DNA of 64,000 bases from Polytrichum commune (lineage: Eukaryota; Streptophyta; Polytrichopsida; Polytrichales; Polytrichaceae): positions 13,706,501 to 13,770,500 of the forward strand of contig OX485808.1 in assembly GCA_950295325.1 (NCBI GenBank), given 5' to 3'. The notes under the pieces are model-generated. The model worked only from the letters and a program-made list of their open reading frames with translations, was not told the DNA's origin and searched no databases. Shown in pieces: positions 36,248-47,198 of this stretch. Position numbers and translations under genes: made by a program. Within the stretch, counting starts at the first letter, position 1, and each line of letters opens with the position of its first letter.

Positions 36248-39200
36248 TCAATCCTCGAATAGTCCAGCCTGCTCGATAAGATACTCATTATCATCAATTA
36301 TGCTGTCTTCAACTGCCAGAAAGTGGGGGAGAGAGATCTCTTCCAACTTGGTATCATTTCTTGTTTCATCTGGCCAATTTTTAGATATAAGAACCAGACT
36401 TTCTAGGTTGTCCATCCCAAGCTTGTCGATACCAAGCTTGCGCCGCTGCAGAGAGGTTATCACACCTGAAATGCTGAACAGTCTTTCAAGCTCCACTTGT
36501 GAGCCAACAATTCCCAAGATCTGGCGAGCCAGGAATGCAACATTTGGAAACTCTTTTTCGTGTTCTCTCCACCACAGCAGTGGGCCATCACACTCACCGT
36601 CCGCAACATGCAGCCTCCGAAACAAAGACAATTCAGATTTCAGTTGCGCTAGAATGACTTCTTCAGCAGATGCTTGTGCCCCGAATATGGAATTCTCAGA
36701 AACAGGGGTCACAGGTTGCTGACTTTCGGCTGTGGGATGCAAGCGCTTGAAGCATTGCATCAACAAGGGGAGAACCACCTGCATGTCATAGTCAAACACA
36801 ATGCCCACAACTTTATCTGCTCCAACGTAGTCTCGAACTAGTCCCAACCCCTTAAACCGGGGATCCAACATTAAGGCAAGCATGTTGTGTGCTTTGCGCC
36901 GGGAGAATACAGTCGCAAATGACAAGAAGGGCTCGAGTACGCCCAAAACCTCGTCTCGCATACGCATCTTGAATGCCAACAAGTCTCCATCAAAATCATT
37001 GCCAACACCATCCGAGGTAGTCACTTTGCTTGTTGCTATCCATCGTTCGTTTCGCAAAACAATCGACAAAGAAAGAGTGGCTGCTAGAGCATCAGATAAG
37101 AACCAATACCCACGCGTCTGGTTCATCACACTTTGGCTAAGCACAGGAAGGAGAATCTCAGATACTGCCCTTGCAACAGCCCAACTTTGTAGGCTCGGCT
37201 CCGGTGACTGCAGGCCCAGGGTTTGCCTTGCGTAGCATGTAGTAATTGCCTCCTTGTACTCCAATGCCTCTTGGAAAAATACTACTTTGGAAGCAAATCG
37301 GGTCTTGATGGGAGCCTTTAGCATTCGTAATGGCAATCCATTATCTGCACAAGCCTTTGCCCACTCTTGCCTCCCTTCCACAGACTGCTTTGTCCAGGAT
37401 ATGGCTTTCTGCAAGCATGCCTGGGCATCCTTTATGTTGGCTACCCTCAAATCACCAGGAACCTTCACACAACAAACATAGACCAACCCGTCAATAGATA
37501 GCAGGAAGAGTTCACATGGCTCCTGTCACCTCCTTTAAAAGAAGGGACAGATAGAAGCATATGATTTAGACTCTAGAATACCTTTTCTATTTTACTCCAA
37601 GCATATACACCCTCATAAACATTGCAAAAGAGACTCACTCAAGGGAGGAGCCCTGCTGGAGATCCTCTTGCCATGAGTAGAATCGCTCTACTGTAAGAGT
37701 TTGTGTAAAATGAGATTGCAAATGGATCTGTACTGTGAAATCAGCCTTTAGTGAGTTGTTTAAGAAGTAGCAACATAAAATGATGAGAAGGCAACCAAAC
37801 ATTCCAAATCATTAAGAGCCATTTCTGAAAACCCAACACAACATCCAAGCTTGGATTTGACTCTTCCACTCGGCCACCTCAAAAACAAATGTGATTTCAG
37901 ATGTTATATAGATTCCACAAGAAAAAGAGGAGTACGTACAGAGTGCTACCAAGTCCTTTATGAAAATAGCCAAAGGAGGTAAACAATCAAGCTCATAGAG
38001 GGGAACAAGCTGCTCCAGACAATGTCCTTGATGTTAATTTGAACTGCCTTGAATCAATATGAATTTTGTTCAAGCTTCCTAGAAAAGTATATGCTTAGGC
38101 CTTTAGGGGCCACTGACCTGAAATTCATCGGTTGCCTGTTCGCAACATTTCAACATGGCATGCCCAAAACATGACCCTGCATAAGGTTCTGCCAGATCCA
38201 AGGGTTCACAAGAAGCCACAGACGATATTGCTGCAGTCATGCTACCCGATTTGGAATCCTCGTCCTCAATGCATGCAATTATACAGGACGTGAGATTGTA
38301 CCGGCTCAAGACTTCTCGCAATTGCCCTGCCAATTCGACCTCGGAATTTTCGGGAGTATTGAAAAGACCAATCGTGACACGACAAGGAATCCAAAAACTG
38401 TTGATGAAATTAATTACAAGGGCATACGTGTTCCACCCGGAACGTGACATCCACAAGTCAAAGGATGCGGTGGCAGTCACACAACCCGCGAGAGAAGGGA
38501 GAATATGCCTCTCCATTGTCTTTGTTACCATCTTCGGGATGACCTCATCTACCAAGTCGTGGCATGAAGGGAAAACGATGCGAGGACACTGCCTTAGCAC
38601 CAACCTCCTCAACCATGAATTCTCCACACTCGAAATCGGCTGATAGCTTTTCACAATGTGCAAAACCAAGTCTTCATGGAACCGTTGTTGTTGCTCATCC
38701 TCCTTCTTGTATGGATTTGCACTACCAAGAACATACGTTGTTGTACCTGGGGAAGGGCCAGATCTCTTCTTGCAGGGTTGGCGAGGCTCAATTAGAGCTA
38801 CCTCAGACGAGCTTCGCAGCGCCTTATACCTAGTGAATGCCTGTGGATGCTCCGCATGAATGTGCCTTTTCATCGCAGACGTACCATGCTCTTTGTTGTA
38901 AAGCACAACACCTTTCCGACATCGAGTACTTCTCTGCCCAGCTGTCTCCCTTCTGCTGGGATGGCAGATAATGCATCTCATAAGCTGAGGTTTAACAAGG
39001 TCCACAGGAGTACTGTCATTGGTGGTGAAAAAAGCCCATGTTGGAGAGTTTCGATGATACGCCCTCCAGAATTCCTGCTGATGTTCCAACGCCGTCAATT
39101 GTTCCATCATACATTCTTCGGAATCTTCAACCACATTTTTGGAGGCAATGACCATTGTATCTTCCACAACATTCCTGGAGGCTATGACTATGGCACTACT

Positions 39201-39278
39201 TCCATCAATAGGAACTGCTTCGTGTCCTTCTGTCATGGAGACAGAGTCAAGGGCTTTAACATCGCAGGAGGTCGCCAT
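36248..39278 (-). CDS. hAT-family transposase or hAT-derived protein, uninterrupted
   Basis: Two exons, 39278-38118 (387 codons, donor GTCAGT) and 37462-36248 (404 codons plus stop), joined in phase 0 for 791 residues. A BED-type zinc finger lies at about 75-150 (CIIC at 102-105, KRHIHAEHP at 137-145). SFDLWMSR at 272-279 carries the first catalytic aspartate of the RNase H-like fold, and CFGHAMLKCC near the end of exon 1 fits the CxxH motif of the hAT insertion region. The last 110 residues form the hATC dimerisation domain (LLWWREHEKEFPNVAFLARQ, SQVELERLFSISG with the last acidic residue near 711). There are no stops or frameshifts. I could not find terminal inverted repeats with an 8 bp target duplication around it, so it may be a domesticated host gene rather than a mobile copy; this is unproven. 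The start is preceded in frame by a stop. Confidence 0.88.
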
Positions 39279-40322
39279 AATGCTGACCCTTGCTGTTATT
39301 TGGTACGCCCACCAAAATCTCAGGAAGGCCTACAGAACTTCAAAACTGCAACACAACAATGTCCACGCCTACATGTCAATTGAATACTCGTGCATTGTAT
39401 CCACTAGAATAATATGTACGCTCTGGATCAATATCTGTTATCATTGGCAATCATATGCTAGTTGACCTTGTTCCCCAAGAGGCTTAAAACCCTATGTGGT
39501 TTAATTGGTTACTCTCATCCTGGAGCACAAAACATTTCAATGGGTTGGACCAGTGTCACATGTAGCCAGCCAGGAGCCCTACTTTTTATGATCTCATCTG
39601 TACACAAATTAAGAATAGACCCCATAGACAAATAGCTGACACTAGAATATGGGGGCTTTGGACAAACTTATTCTTCGATACAGCAGTCCCAGAAAACCAC
39701 CCATCCAGTATCAACTCTTATGCTCAATCCAATGTTCAAGTTCAATGGCTAATTGTACCATATCCATGACAAACTTACCAAGAATCCCACTGCACCAAGA
39801 CTGCCCGCAAAGAAACTAAATTCCAAAAAACAAACTATAGTCGGTACGTTGGACGATACTTTCTGCCTTAAGACCGTTCTCTACTTTCCCTACAGTCTTT
39901 GGAATGTTTGCAGACCTATTCGAGTTCCAATAACTGCCCAAGGACCAAGTCCAGCTCAAACTAAAGTTCATCCAAACGGGCAGCCCATATGTGGCTCAAA
40001 CTTGCATAGTCCATGCATTTCCTATGTTACTGAACTCACTGACCTGACTCCACTGACTGATCAAGGACCTTAAACCTCTCAGATTGCAGTGTTTCCCGAG
40101 ATTCGAACAGCTTTTATGTACTCGTATCAACATGGCAAGGCTCCCTTTGATACCCGAAATGTGCTGAACACCAAAAATTCCCAATATGCAATGGTGGAAG
40201 ACTAGGTAAGTCCATCCCAAAGGCAAAATGCAGGTAGAAAGAAATGGGCATAACTGAGCAGCAGAGTGACAATATGTACAAAGTTTCATAATAGAAAGCA
40301 TAGAGAGAGATTGCTCACTTAC

Positions 40323-40462
40323 TACTGTACCGTCTTTGCAATAGTCCGGCTCAATGCCCCTGCCAGGAGGAGGTCCACTCTGCACCAAAATGTATGTGGA
40401 CACCGCTCCCAATGCTCTTATCACCATGCTTTGTTCCTGCCGGCTTGAGAGTCAACCATAGC
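40323..40462 (-). other. Candidate untranslated leader exon of the hAT gene
   Basis: The segment is bounded by a good acceptor (CTTTCTCAG) and a strong donor (GTAAGTGAG). Joined to an acceptor (AATAACAG) just before the start codon at 39278, its own reading frame would not continue in phase, so it would be leader sequence with a short upstream frame. No transcript evidence is available here. Confidence 0.35.
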
Positions 40463-41389
40463 CTGAGAAAGGAGATGATTTACTACAAATCCTTCCGGCG
40501 CCACCAGCTAAGGTCGAGCACATTGCTCGAATCACACAACTCGGCACAAACTCCATAACACGCTTGATATGCCCACACACCTTCGCACTACAAGCCTGGG
40601 AAAACCCAAAACCAACTTAATTAGCGCTTTAGAAGTCTCTCTCTCACAGATACACTCACAAATACATGCAAGAGTTAGAAAATCTGATTGCACTCCATGC
40701 TGCCAAAGTGTTGTCCTTTTTTTTTTTGCAGCAATACTTGGAGAGTCAACTGAGAAGTGCGCAATTTGAACCTGGAATCGAAATCCCCGCGAATTCTTGC
40801 AGAGTGCCGCCAACGACCAATTCAACACCCGTATTATCGGTCTTTGGGTTGATCTTCGCAAAGACCAATGCCCTTTCTCCACCGAACAAATGTCAAAAAC
40901 TCCGAAAACACAAATCACCCACTTCATAAAAATTTCTCGAACGAACAAACTTCCGAGACAGACACACAGCAACCCTCGAATTAATCAATTCGTGCGTCCA
41001 AAATCAACTCCTTAGACCCTAAAACCCTTCACACACCCTTCCCCCTACAAACTCCAAACTCCCCTTCACACAGGAAATAAGACAGACATACAAACAGACA
41101 GAAAATAAATAAAACTCACAGAAAAAGCATACAGACATACACAGACATTCACAATCTTCCTATTCCCAACCACCACTTCCAATTACATCAAAACTCCCAG
41201 CACTTCCTTCCTCCCTTCCCTTTCCCCCGGATTCCTGGAAAGACAGAACTCAAAAAGCGAGCGGCTCAAATTCACACGACCACCGTGATGATGCCAAACG
41301 AACCGAAGGAAAGGAAGGGAGCGATGGATGAAACCGAAAGCGGAACAGAAAGAGCGAGGTGATACCCACGGTACCCATCTGATTGATAT

Positions 41390-41840
41390 CCATGGCCAAA
41401 TGGAGCGCAAAAGGGAACTTGGGAAACCTCGGACGGATGGGACAGAGGGACGGACTCCTAGGGGAGAGGAGGGAGGGGGAAGGGGGGCTTAACTTACTTC
41501 CTTACTTGCGAGCAAGCGGGCATGAGTATCGTGGGAGAGATGGCCTGGACTTCGGTGTCGTGACGCTGGATGTTGGCGATGGCGGAGCTCGTCGTCGCTC
41601 ATGACCGCTTCATAACCCTAGCCATGGCCATGGCTGGGGTTTCATACCCTGGCCTCCCGTCCCTGTCCTCCCCTCGCTTCCTGCCTCCCGCGCGGCCCCC
41701 GTGGCGCGCTCCATAATTGGGTATCGCCGTCTCGGGCCCTGGGTATCGACCGGGCCCGCCCCGGCCGGGTCCATCATTGACCCGTGGAACGAAGGAACGA
41801 AGGAACGAAGGAGCAGAGGAAGGTATGTAGAGTAGAGGCA
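41390..41840 (-). promoter_or_regulatory. GC-rich, CpG-rich candidate promoter and first exon
   Basis: This is the most GC-rich stretch in the window, with many CG dinucleotides and GGCCC motifs near 41720-41770. On the minus strand it contains donors CGCAA|GTAAGG (41506) and GGAA|GTAAGTT just downstream, suitable for a first leader exon spliced towards the hAT gene about 2.2 kb away. Short frames (for example 41841-41599) are not convincing proteins. Confidence 0.4.
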
Positions 41841-41862
41841 CTCATAACCGATTACTCAAGGA

Positions 41863-42229
41863 CATTTTGCACCAGATCTGGAGAAGTATCAGGTACACTA
41901 ACTAGGATATTTAATGTTTGATACACTAAATACGAACGCATACACTAAATATCAATAACCCTATGAAAGTAAGTAACATTAAATGTAAAATCAAATACTA
42001 AATATCAACTATGGTAACGTGTGGAAGTTACATGCTTGAATTTAGTGTCAATAAGGATATGAGAAAGAAAAAAAATAGCAATGATAAAAGGAGAATTCCA
42101 ACATATCCTCTAGCATATCTTCTAACACTAATTGTCAAAAAATTGAAAATTAGTGTTGAGCAAGGTAGGGTGGTGACAACACTAAATATAATCAAACACC
42201 TAACATCCTATTTAGTGTAGTGTAAAATG
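41863..42229 (+). mobile_element. Probable MITE of about 367 bp
   Basis: CATTTTGCAC at the left is inverted as GTGTAAAATG at the right, and internal ACTAAATA/TATTTAGT phrases are also inverted. The termini resemble those of the foldback at 57174-57394. Confidence 0.5.
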
Positions 42230-42483
42230 TTTCTCGTGTACTTTTATTCATTATATTGAAATTAATGTGAGTTTTTGAAGCCGAAAACTGGCCTCATCAT
42301 ATTACCGATGTCCAAATTTTGCCATATCCGCTCGTTTTAACCGCTCGCACTCTAAACTAGGACACGTGTCATGGCATTGTTGGTTCCGACTTGGTCGAAA
42401 TTCAGTCTCAGTCTGATCGAAATTGCAGTATTCTATAGATTGCAGATGGGGTCATGATCGGGAACAGGTGCCTCTACTCTACG

Positions 42484-42530
42484 CGGGGTAACATTTTGAT
42501 CCGAAAATGTCTATGCTTAATTGTAAATAA
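42484..42530 (+). repeat. Solo end of MITE family F
   Basis: GGGGTAACATTTTGATCC followed by a TAATTGTAAAT phrase matches the right terminus of the complete elements just downstream. Confidence 0.55.
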
Positions 42531-42623
42531 ACCTAAACTCGATTAAAAATAATGGATACCAAACCTACGTGCCAATAGATGTCCCAATGTTTTTATCATT
42601 TCTTTATTTATATTCAACCAAGC

Positions 42624-42782
42624 CTAAAAACTTAGGGGTCAAAACGCTACCCCATGTACCTACCTACTTACCTCCCACAATCCATAACCCTTATGTGGAA
42701 ATTTGGGGGTAGGTGGATGGTAGGTGGGTGGGTGGGTGGGTGGGTACATGTAGTAACATTTTGATCCCTAAAGTGTTTGTGT
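42624..42782 (+). mobile_element. MITE family F copy
   Basis: The left end AAAAACTTAGGGGTCAAAA, CCCCATGTACCTACC is inverted on the right as GGTGGGTGGGTACATG, AACATTTTGATCCCTAAAG. The centre contains a GGTG tandem run. Confidence 0.85.
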
Positions 42783-43458
42783 TTGAGTGTAAATAGAAAC
42801 TAAAGCCAATTCAATAAATATTGGATACCAAACCTACATGCCATGGCATATGTTAACCCTCCCCCCCCCCCCTTTCTAGAACTTTCAAGGGGAGGGGTCT
42901 CTAGGATAGGGGCCATGGCCCATGATCCAACGCCCTTGGGCAGCCCTAGAGAAAAACATTCCAAAAATGTCTAATCCAACCTGAAAATTGTTGGCCGCCC
43001 CACCCGACTTCTAAAAGAAATTCCCCTTGCATTCTTGAAGGTCGCTTGTCCACAAAACCCATATTGAGTGCACTTCACCTTCAAGGTCCAAAATCCAATG
43101 TATATGTTCACTTCCACTTAGTAAACAAGCAATTGACTAGGATTTCATTCCCAAAGTGAAGTTGTCAATTAAGCATGTAATTAACTTGGAAATCAAAAAT
43201 ATTACAAAATCCTCATTAGCATCGAAGATATTCTTTTTTGTGACATACCATTTGAAAGGGTCTTTGTCATTCTAAAATGAAACATAAATTAGAGTACTTA
43301 TTTTTAATATTTTAGTTAATGATCTTTTAGTTAATGCCTTCTACTGTCACGAGTATTCATACACATTCAAACTAATTAAGCATAAATTATTATAATTGAA
43401 CATAATTGACCGCAAGGCCTGAGTTTCTACAAGCATTCATACACATTTGAACTAATTA

Positions 43459-43801
43459 AGTGTGGAAACGTGGGGGGAGCACAAGTGCAAAAGGCAGGTA
43501 TGGTGGGAGAAACTCTGGGGAGGTGGCGGGCATGGAGCCAAGGTGGCGACATGGCATGACCACAAGGATAAAGTAGGACATTTAATCATAGAGAAAAGTT
43601 GGGTAGGGTGGCAGGTCACGGGGGCTTATGAGCATGGACATGAGCATACATGCATATGGCAGGTGTGCACAGGCATGAGAGGCATATGTGCATGGACATA
43701 TGGTTGCCTGGGTGTATGTGGTTGTGTTCATCCAAGATGTTAATTCCTATAAATAAGTGCAATGGGCCAGGACGACACAAATCCAAGCTAGTATTATTTA
43801 C
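43459..43801 (+). other. GC-richer insert between MITEs; possible solo LTR
   Basis: A block of about 340 bp starts TGTGGAAACG, ends ATTTACA and has a TATA-like CCTATAAATAAG about 50 bp before its end, the outline of a small LTR. No flanking target duplication is visible and no internal retroelement domain is present. Confidence 0.25.
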
Positions 43802-43802
43802 A

Positions 43803-43955
43803 ACCACACATAGACACTTAGGGATCAAAATTTCACCCCATGTACCTACCTTACTTAACTCTTACAGCCCAAGATAGTCATTGTCAGTGGAAATTTGGGA
43901 TAGGTGGATGGTAGTCATGTGGGTACATGGGTCAACATTGGACCCTAATCGTAAC
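43803..43955 (+). mobile_element. MITE family F copy
   Basis: The left end CACTTAGGGATCAAAATTTC, CCCCATGTACCTACC and the right end GGGTACATGGGTCAACATTG are inverted relatives, as in the neighbouring copies. Confidence 0.75.
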
Positions 43956-44009
43956 GATTTGTTGGATTGTAGGTAAATTTAATAAAATATAAAAACCGGG
44001 ATATCTACT

Positions 44010-44048
44010 TGCCCGCCAACTTCTTCTTCTTCTTCTTCTTCTTCTTCT
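44010..44048 (+). repeat. CTT microsatellite
   Basis: About nine consecutive CTT units lie between two MITE family F copies. Confidence 0.9.
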
Positions 44049-44078
44049 GATTGATTAATAATTATTTTTCCAACCAAC

Positions 44079-44440
44079 ATAGACACTTAGTGACCAAAAT
44101 GTTACTCCACGTACCCACCTACCTACCTCTAAGTTGGCATAGGACAATGACCAACCTGACTGGCCCAATATATAGACGTCCACTAGCCATGTTGGTGATT
44201 GTCATGTGACGATTTAGAGGTGCCTAATGGGCTGATCACACCAACCAACCCTAACACCATCCGCTGGCATCTCCAGCTGTAATAATGTGAAAAGTGGTGG
44301 ACCAACATTTATTTCGCAACATAATCCCCAACAATTTCACGGCTGTAACCAAACGGAAATTTTGGTGTGGTCGGGGCAAGAGTGGGTAGGTAGGTGGTAG
44401 GTGCATGAGGTACTAACATTTTGACCCATAAGATTATATG
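44079..44440 (+). mobile_element. MITE family F copy with enlarged interior
   Basis: The left end AGACACTTAGTGACCAAAAT, then GTACCCACCTACC, is inverted at 44385-44430 (GGTAGGTGGTAGG, then TACTAACATTTTGACCC). The interior is about 200 bp longer than in the 42.6 kb copy. Confidence 0.7.
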
Positions 44441-44620
44441 TTTGGTTGTAAATTAAGCTAAAAACATTGTGGTTCTTAATTTCGTTTGTATGTTTATTTG
44501 TTTTTACTACTACTATTATTTAGCAGTCTTTGTGTTGCGTCTAACAATTGAATAGCATTTCAAGATAATTGGATATCCACCAAATTGGACATACTATGGT
44601 GGCAACTCAAAAGTAGGTTA

Positions 44621-45242
44621 GGGCCACTTCACACACGAGACTGAGAGCCCGTGACCATTACACTTCAAGCACTCTCATTGGTGGAAAAGGCGGAACCGGT
44701 CCAAGTTCACTTCACACTACGCTTGAGGGACCAACGGAGTATGTGAATGCAAGATGGATGCAAAGTCTACATGGATTCCTACATGGCATCGAATGGACCG
44801 GGCTTCATAGTCACTTGGACTATTTTTAAAAACCACCTCTTGGAGGTAGGCCTAACATAAAACCATGAGATCATGGCACTCCGAATGCTCACAACCGTCG
44901 GTTTATTCTATTTTATCATGTGCGAGGACCCGCATGAATAAAAATTCATTGAAATAGCATTTGGTTGCGGGCTTGGTCACATATGACTTCACACTACACT
45001 TGAGGATCCGTGACCACACTACATGATTGTGGAGGTGTGTTGGGACGGCCTTTGGACACTTTCTTTTTGGCTCTCACAATTTCATGGTCTCGGCTCTTGG
45101 CTCATGTGTGAAGTGGCCCTCAGTTGTATTTATCCCTCAATCGTAGTGTGAAGTGAACTTGGACTGGTTCCGCCTTTTCCACCAATGAGAGTGCTTGAAG
45201 TGTAATGGTCACGGCTCTCAGTCTCGTGTGTGAAGTGGCCCT
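44621..45242 (+). mobile_element. Large foldback element, arms over 100 bp, with nested interior
   Basis: The left arm (44621-44735: GGGCCACTTCACACACGAGA, TTCAAGCACTCTCATTGG) is inverted almost without change on the right (45133-45242, ending GTGTGTGAAGTGGCCC). The interior, from GGACCAACGGAGTATG to near 45130, is itself bounded by related ends and matches 62061-62444 in inverted orientation. Confidence 0.92.
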
Positions 45243-45926
45243 CAGTTGTGTCCTTGAATGCTCCTGATGTGTGATAGGGCATCATTTGGTCCTTGTTTAA
45301 AGTATTTCTTCAAAGTCTCTAGAGAACGCTCAACAACACTAAATCCTACAACTTCTTCTACCACATCAACCATAACCTCATCAACATCAATTTCTTTGAT
45401 GTTTTGAGGAATACATATCCAGAAACTCCTCATCGGTAGGTTCAAAGGGGTTGTTTAAATCAAATTCCATCTCATAATTGAGGTATTCATGAGCATTCAT
45501 CACGTCACCCACCTCACTGTCAGATGATAACAACGTCAATTGATAAAGTAGAGTAGCAACTTCATCAACCTCTACCAAGCACCTAGCTTCCTCTATATCC
45601 CTCTCAATAGAGATCGAAAGAACACCCGTGTGCCTCCAACAATTTTGAATTATTCGCAAAGAATATGGGATAAATATGATTACATGTTTAAAATGTATGC
45701 TCTCATGTATTATTCCCTTGATTTTCTCAAAATTAACACTTGTAAAGGTGCAATTAACAAAGAAGGTAGTAGAGCATGTTATTACACTCAACACATAACA
45801 CTCACTAGTCTTACCAATTATGTTTTTGTAGGGGAGTAAAATTTTCTTAACATATATGAAATTATAACGCTTATAGGGGTAACACTTATAGAGTCTTGAC
45901 TGTATTGGGCCGACCGGATTGGTCAT
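45242..45926 (-). pseudogene. Relic of a pogo/Tigger-type (DDE_1) transposase C-terminus
   Basis: The minus-strand frame contains IIQNCWRHTGVLSI, the conserved motif near the end of pogo/Tigger transposase catalytic regions, followed by an acidic tail and, in another frame, a helical ERSLETLKKYF segment. Upstream of this the catalytic core is not recognisable. A sequence resembling a pogo terminal repeat (CAGTCAAGACTCTATAAG on the minus strand) lies near 45888-45906 inside the open frame, so the frame is not an intact gene. Confidence 0.5.
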
Positions 45927-45929
45927 TTC

Positions 45930-47198
45930 TCACATGGACACTTGTAATCAAGTAAATATGATTGAGAATTATCACACTAGTAAGATCACATCTATGCAAT
46001 TAAAAATATATCAAAAGTACTTCTGATCATTGGGCACAAACTTCAAAAAGTCACTACAATCACAACTGTGATTGTTTTGATGAAATCCTTGGTAGGATTG
46101 GTTCAAATTATGAATACTATAAGTTGGTGGATAGTTGCAAGCATAATGTGATCTTGAGGCGATCAAATTGTAAGAAAAAACAATCTTTATGTAACTGCTT
46201 CATGAGTTGTAGACAATAAGCATTCTGTATTTCATGATTTAGTTTTCAAGCATGATAGTTAATGTAATGTAGGGTTCCCATTATGGAACATTGGTCTAAT
46301 TAGTGTAGGCTTTACCCCCTGAGCACCTATCCTTTGAAGATTACACTTCTAATGATCCTCAGATCGGTTATCCCACACAAATTGCAGTTGAGGTAGAAAA
46401 TAACCACCTTCAATTGCTCTTTCTTGCAAATCATATTTGTTTTGCACATTATGTCTTTTTCAAGCAAATCTCCTTGTATTAAGTGTATTATCTCCATGTG
46501 AAAACCTACACTTTTGAATTAAAGCAAAGTCCGCTTTGATATAATTTACAGGGTATTCTCTTAAATTTTGACATTGTTGCTCTATCTTGGTGTATGCAAT
46601 CAAGATTGTGAGATGTTTGTCAATAATGTATGTTATTTTGTTGTATAGCCCTTATGAAGTTGTTTATGAGATTTTTTTGGATTGATACTGCTGTGTTTCC
46701 TTATATTTTTAATAAAGGTTTAGATTCCCAAACCAAGTTGGAAAGAAAAAAACTAAAAAACTAAAGTAAGGTTGTAATGAACAAAAGATCTTATGACCCA
46801 ATGCAGAAGTGTCTATCAGATAGCCATTGTTTCATGATTCAGTCTCAATGCACATTAAGTTCAAAAAAATAGTAGAAATTTAAGTAACAAACCAATATTT
46901 ATATCATAAAAGAGAACACCAATAAGTAGCCTTTCAGAAAACCAAAAAACCCTACAATTGACCTATTTTGATTTTCAAGCTTATGTTTCAAAGAGCTTTC
47001 ACCATTGACACATCTGTGGTCCTTAAATGCTGGAACCTGTCCAGTCAAAAAATTTAAGAACACCTACATTCTTTGTATTCAAGACATTTTTCATTTGCAG
47101 AGACTGCTGCCTTCCTGTTGCTGAGGCAATATCCTCTTCAGACATATGAAATGTTAACTATGAAAACAAAATTTTGATAGCTGTTTCCTTAAAACCTT
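45930..47198. other. AT-rich 3' flank, no gene seen
   Basis: Nothing coding or repeated was recognised between the transposase relic and the stop codon of the next gene. Confidence 0.4.

Noticed and set aside
41383-41604. Short frames in the GC-rich block upstream of the hAT gene, including one starting MDINQMG on the minus strand
   Set aside because: No recognisable product and poor continuity across plausible splice sites; better read as promoter and leader sequence.
43459-43801. Solo LTR (TG...CA, TATA-like box)
   Set aside because: No target duplication, no primer-binding or polypurine context and no second copy in the window; kept only as a low-confidence note.
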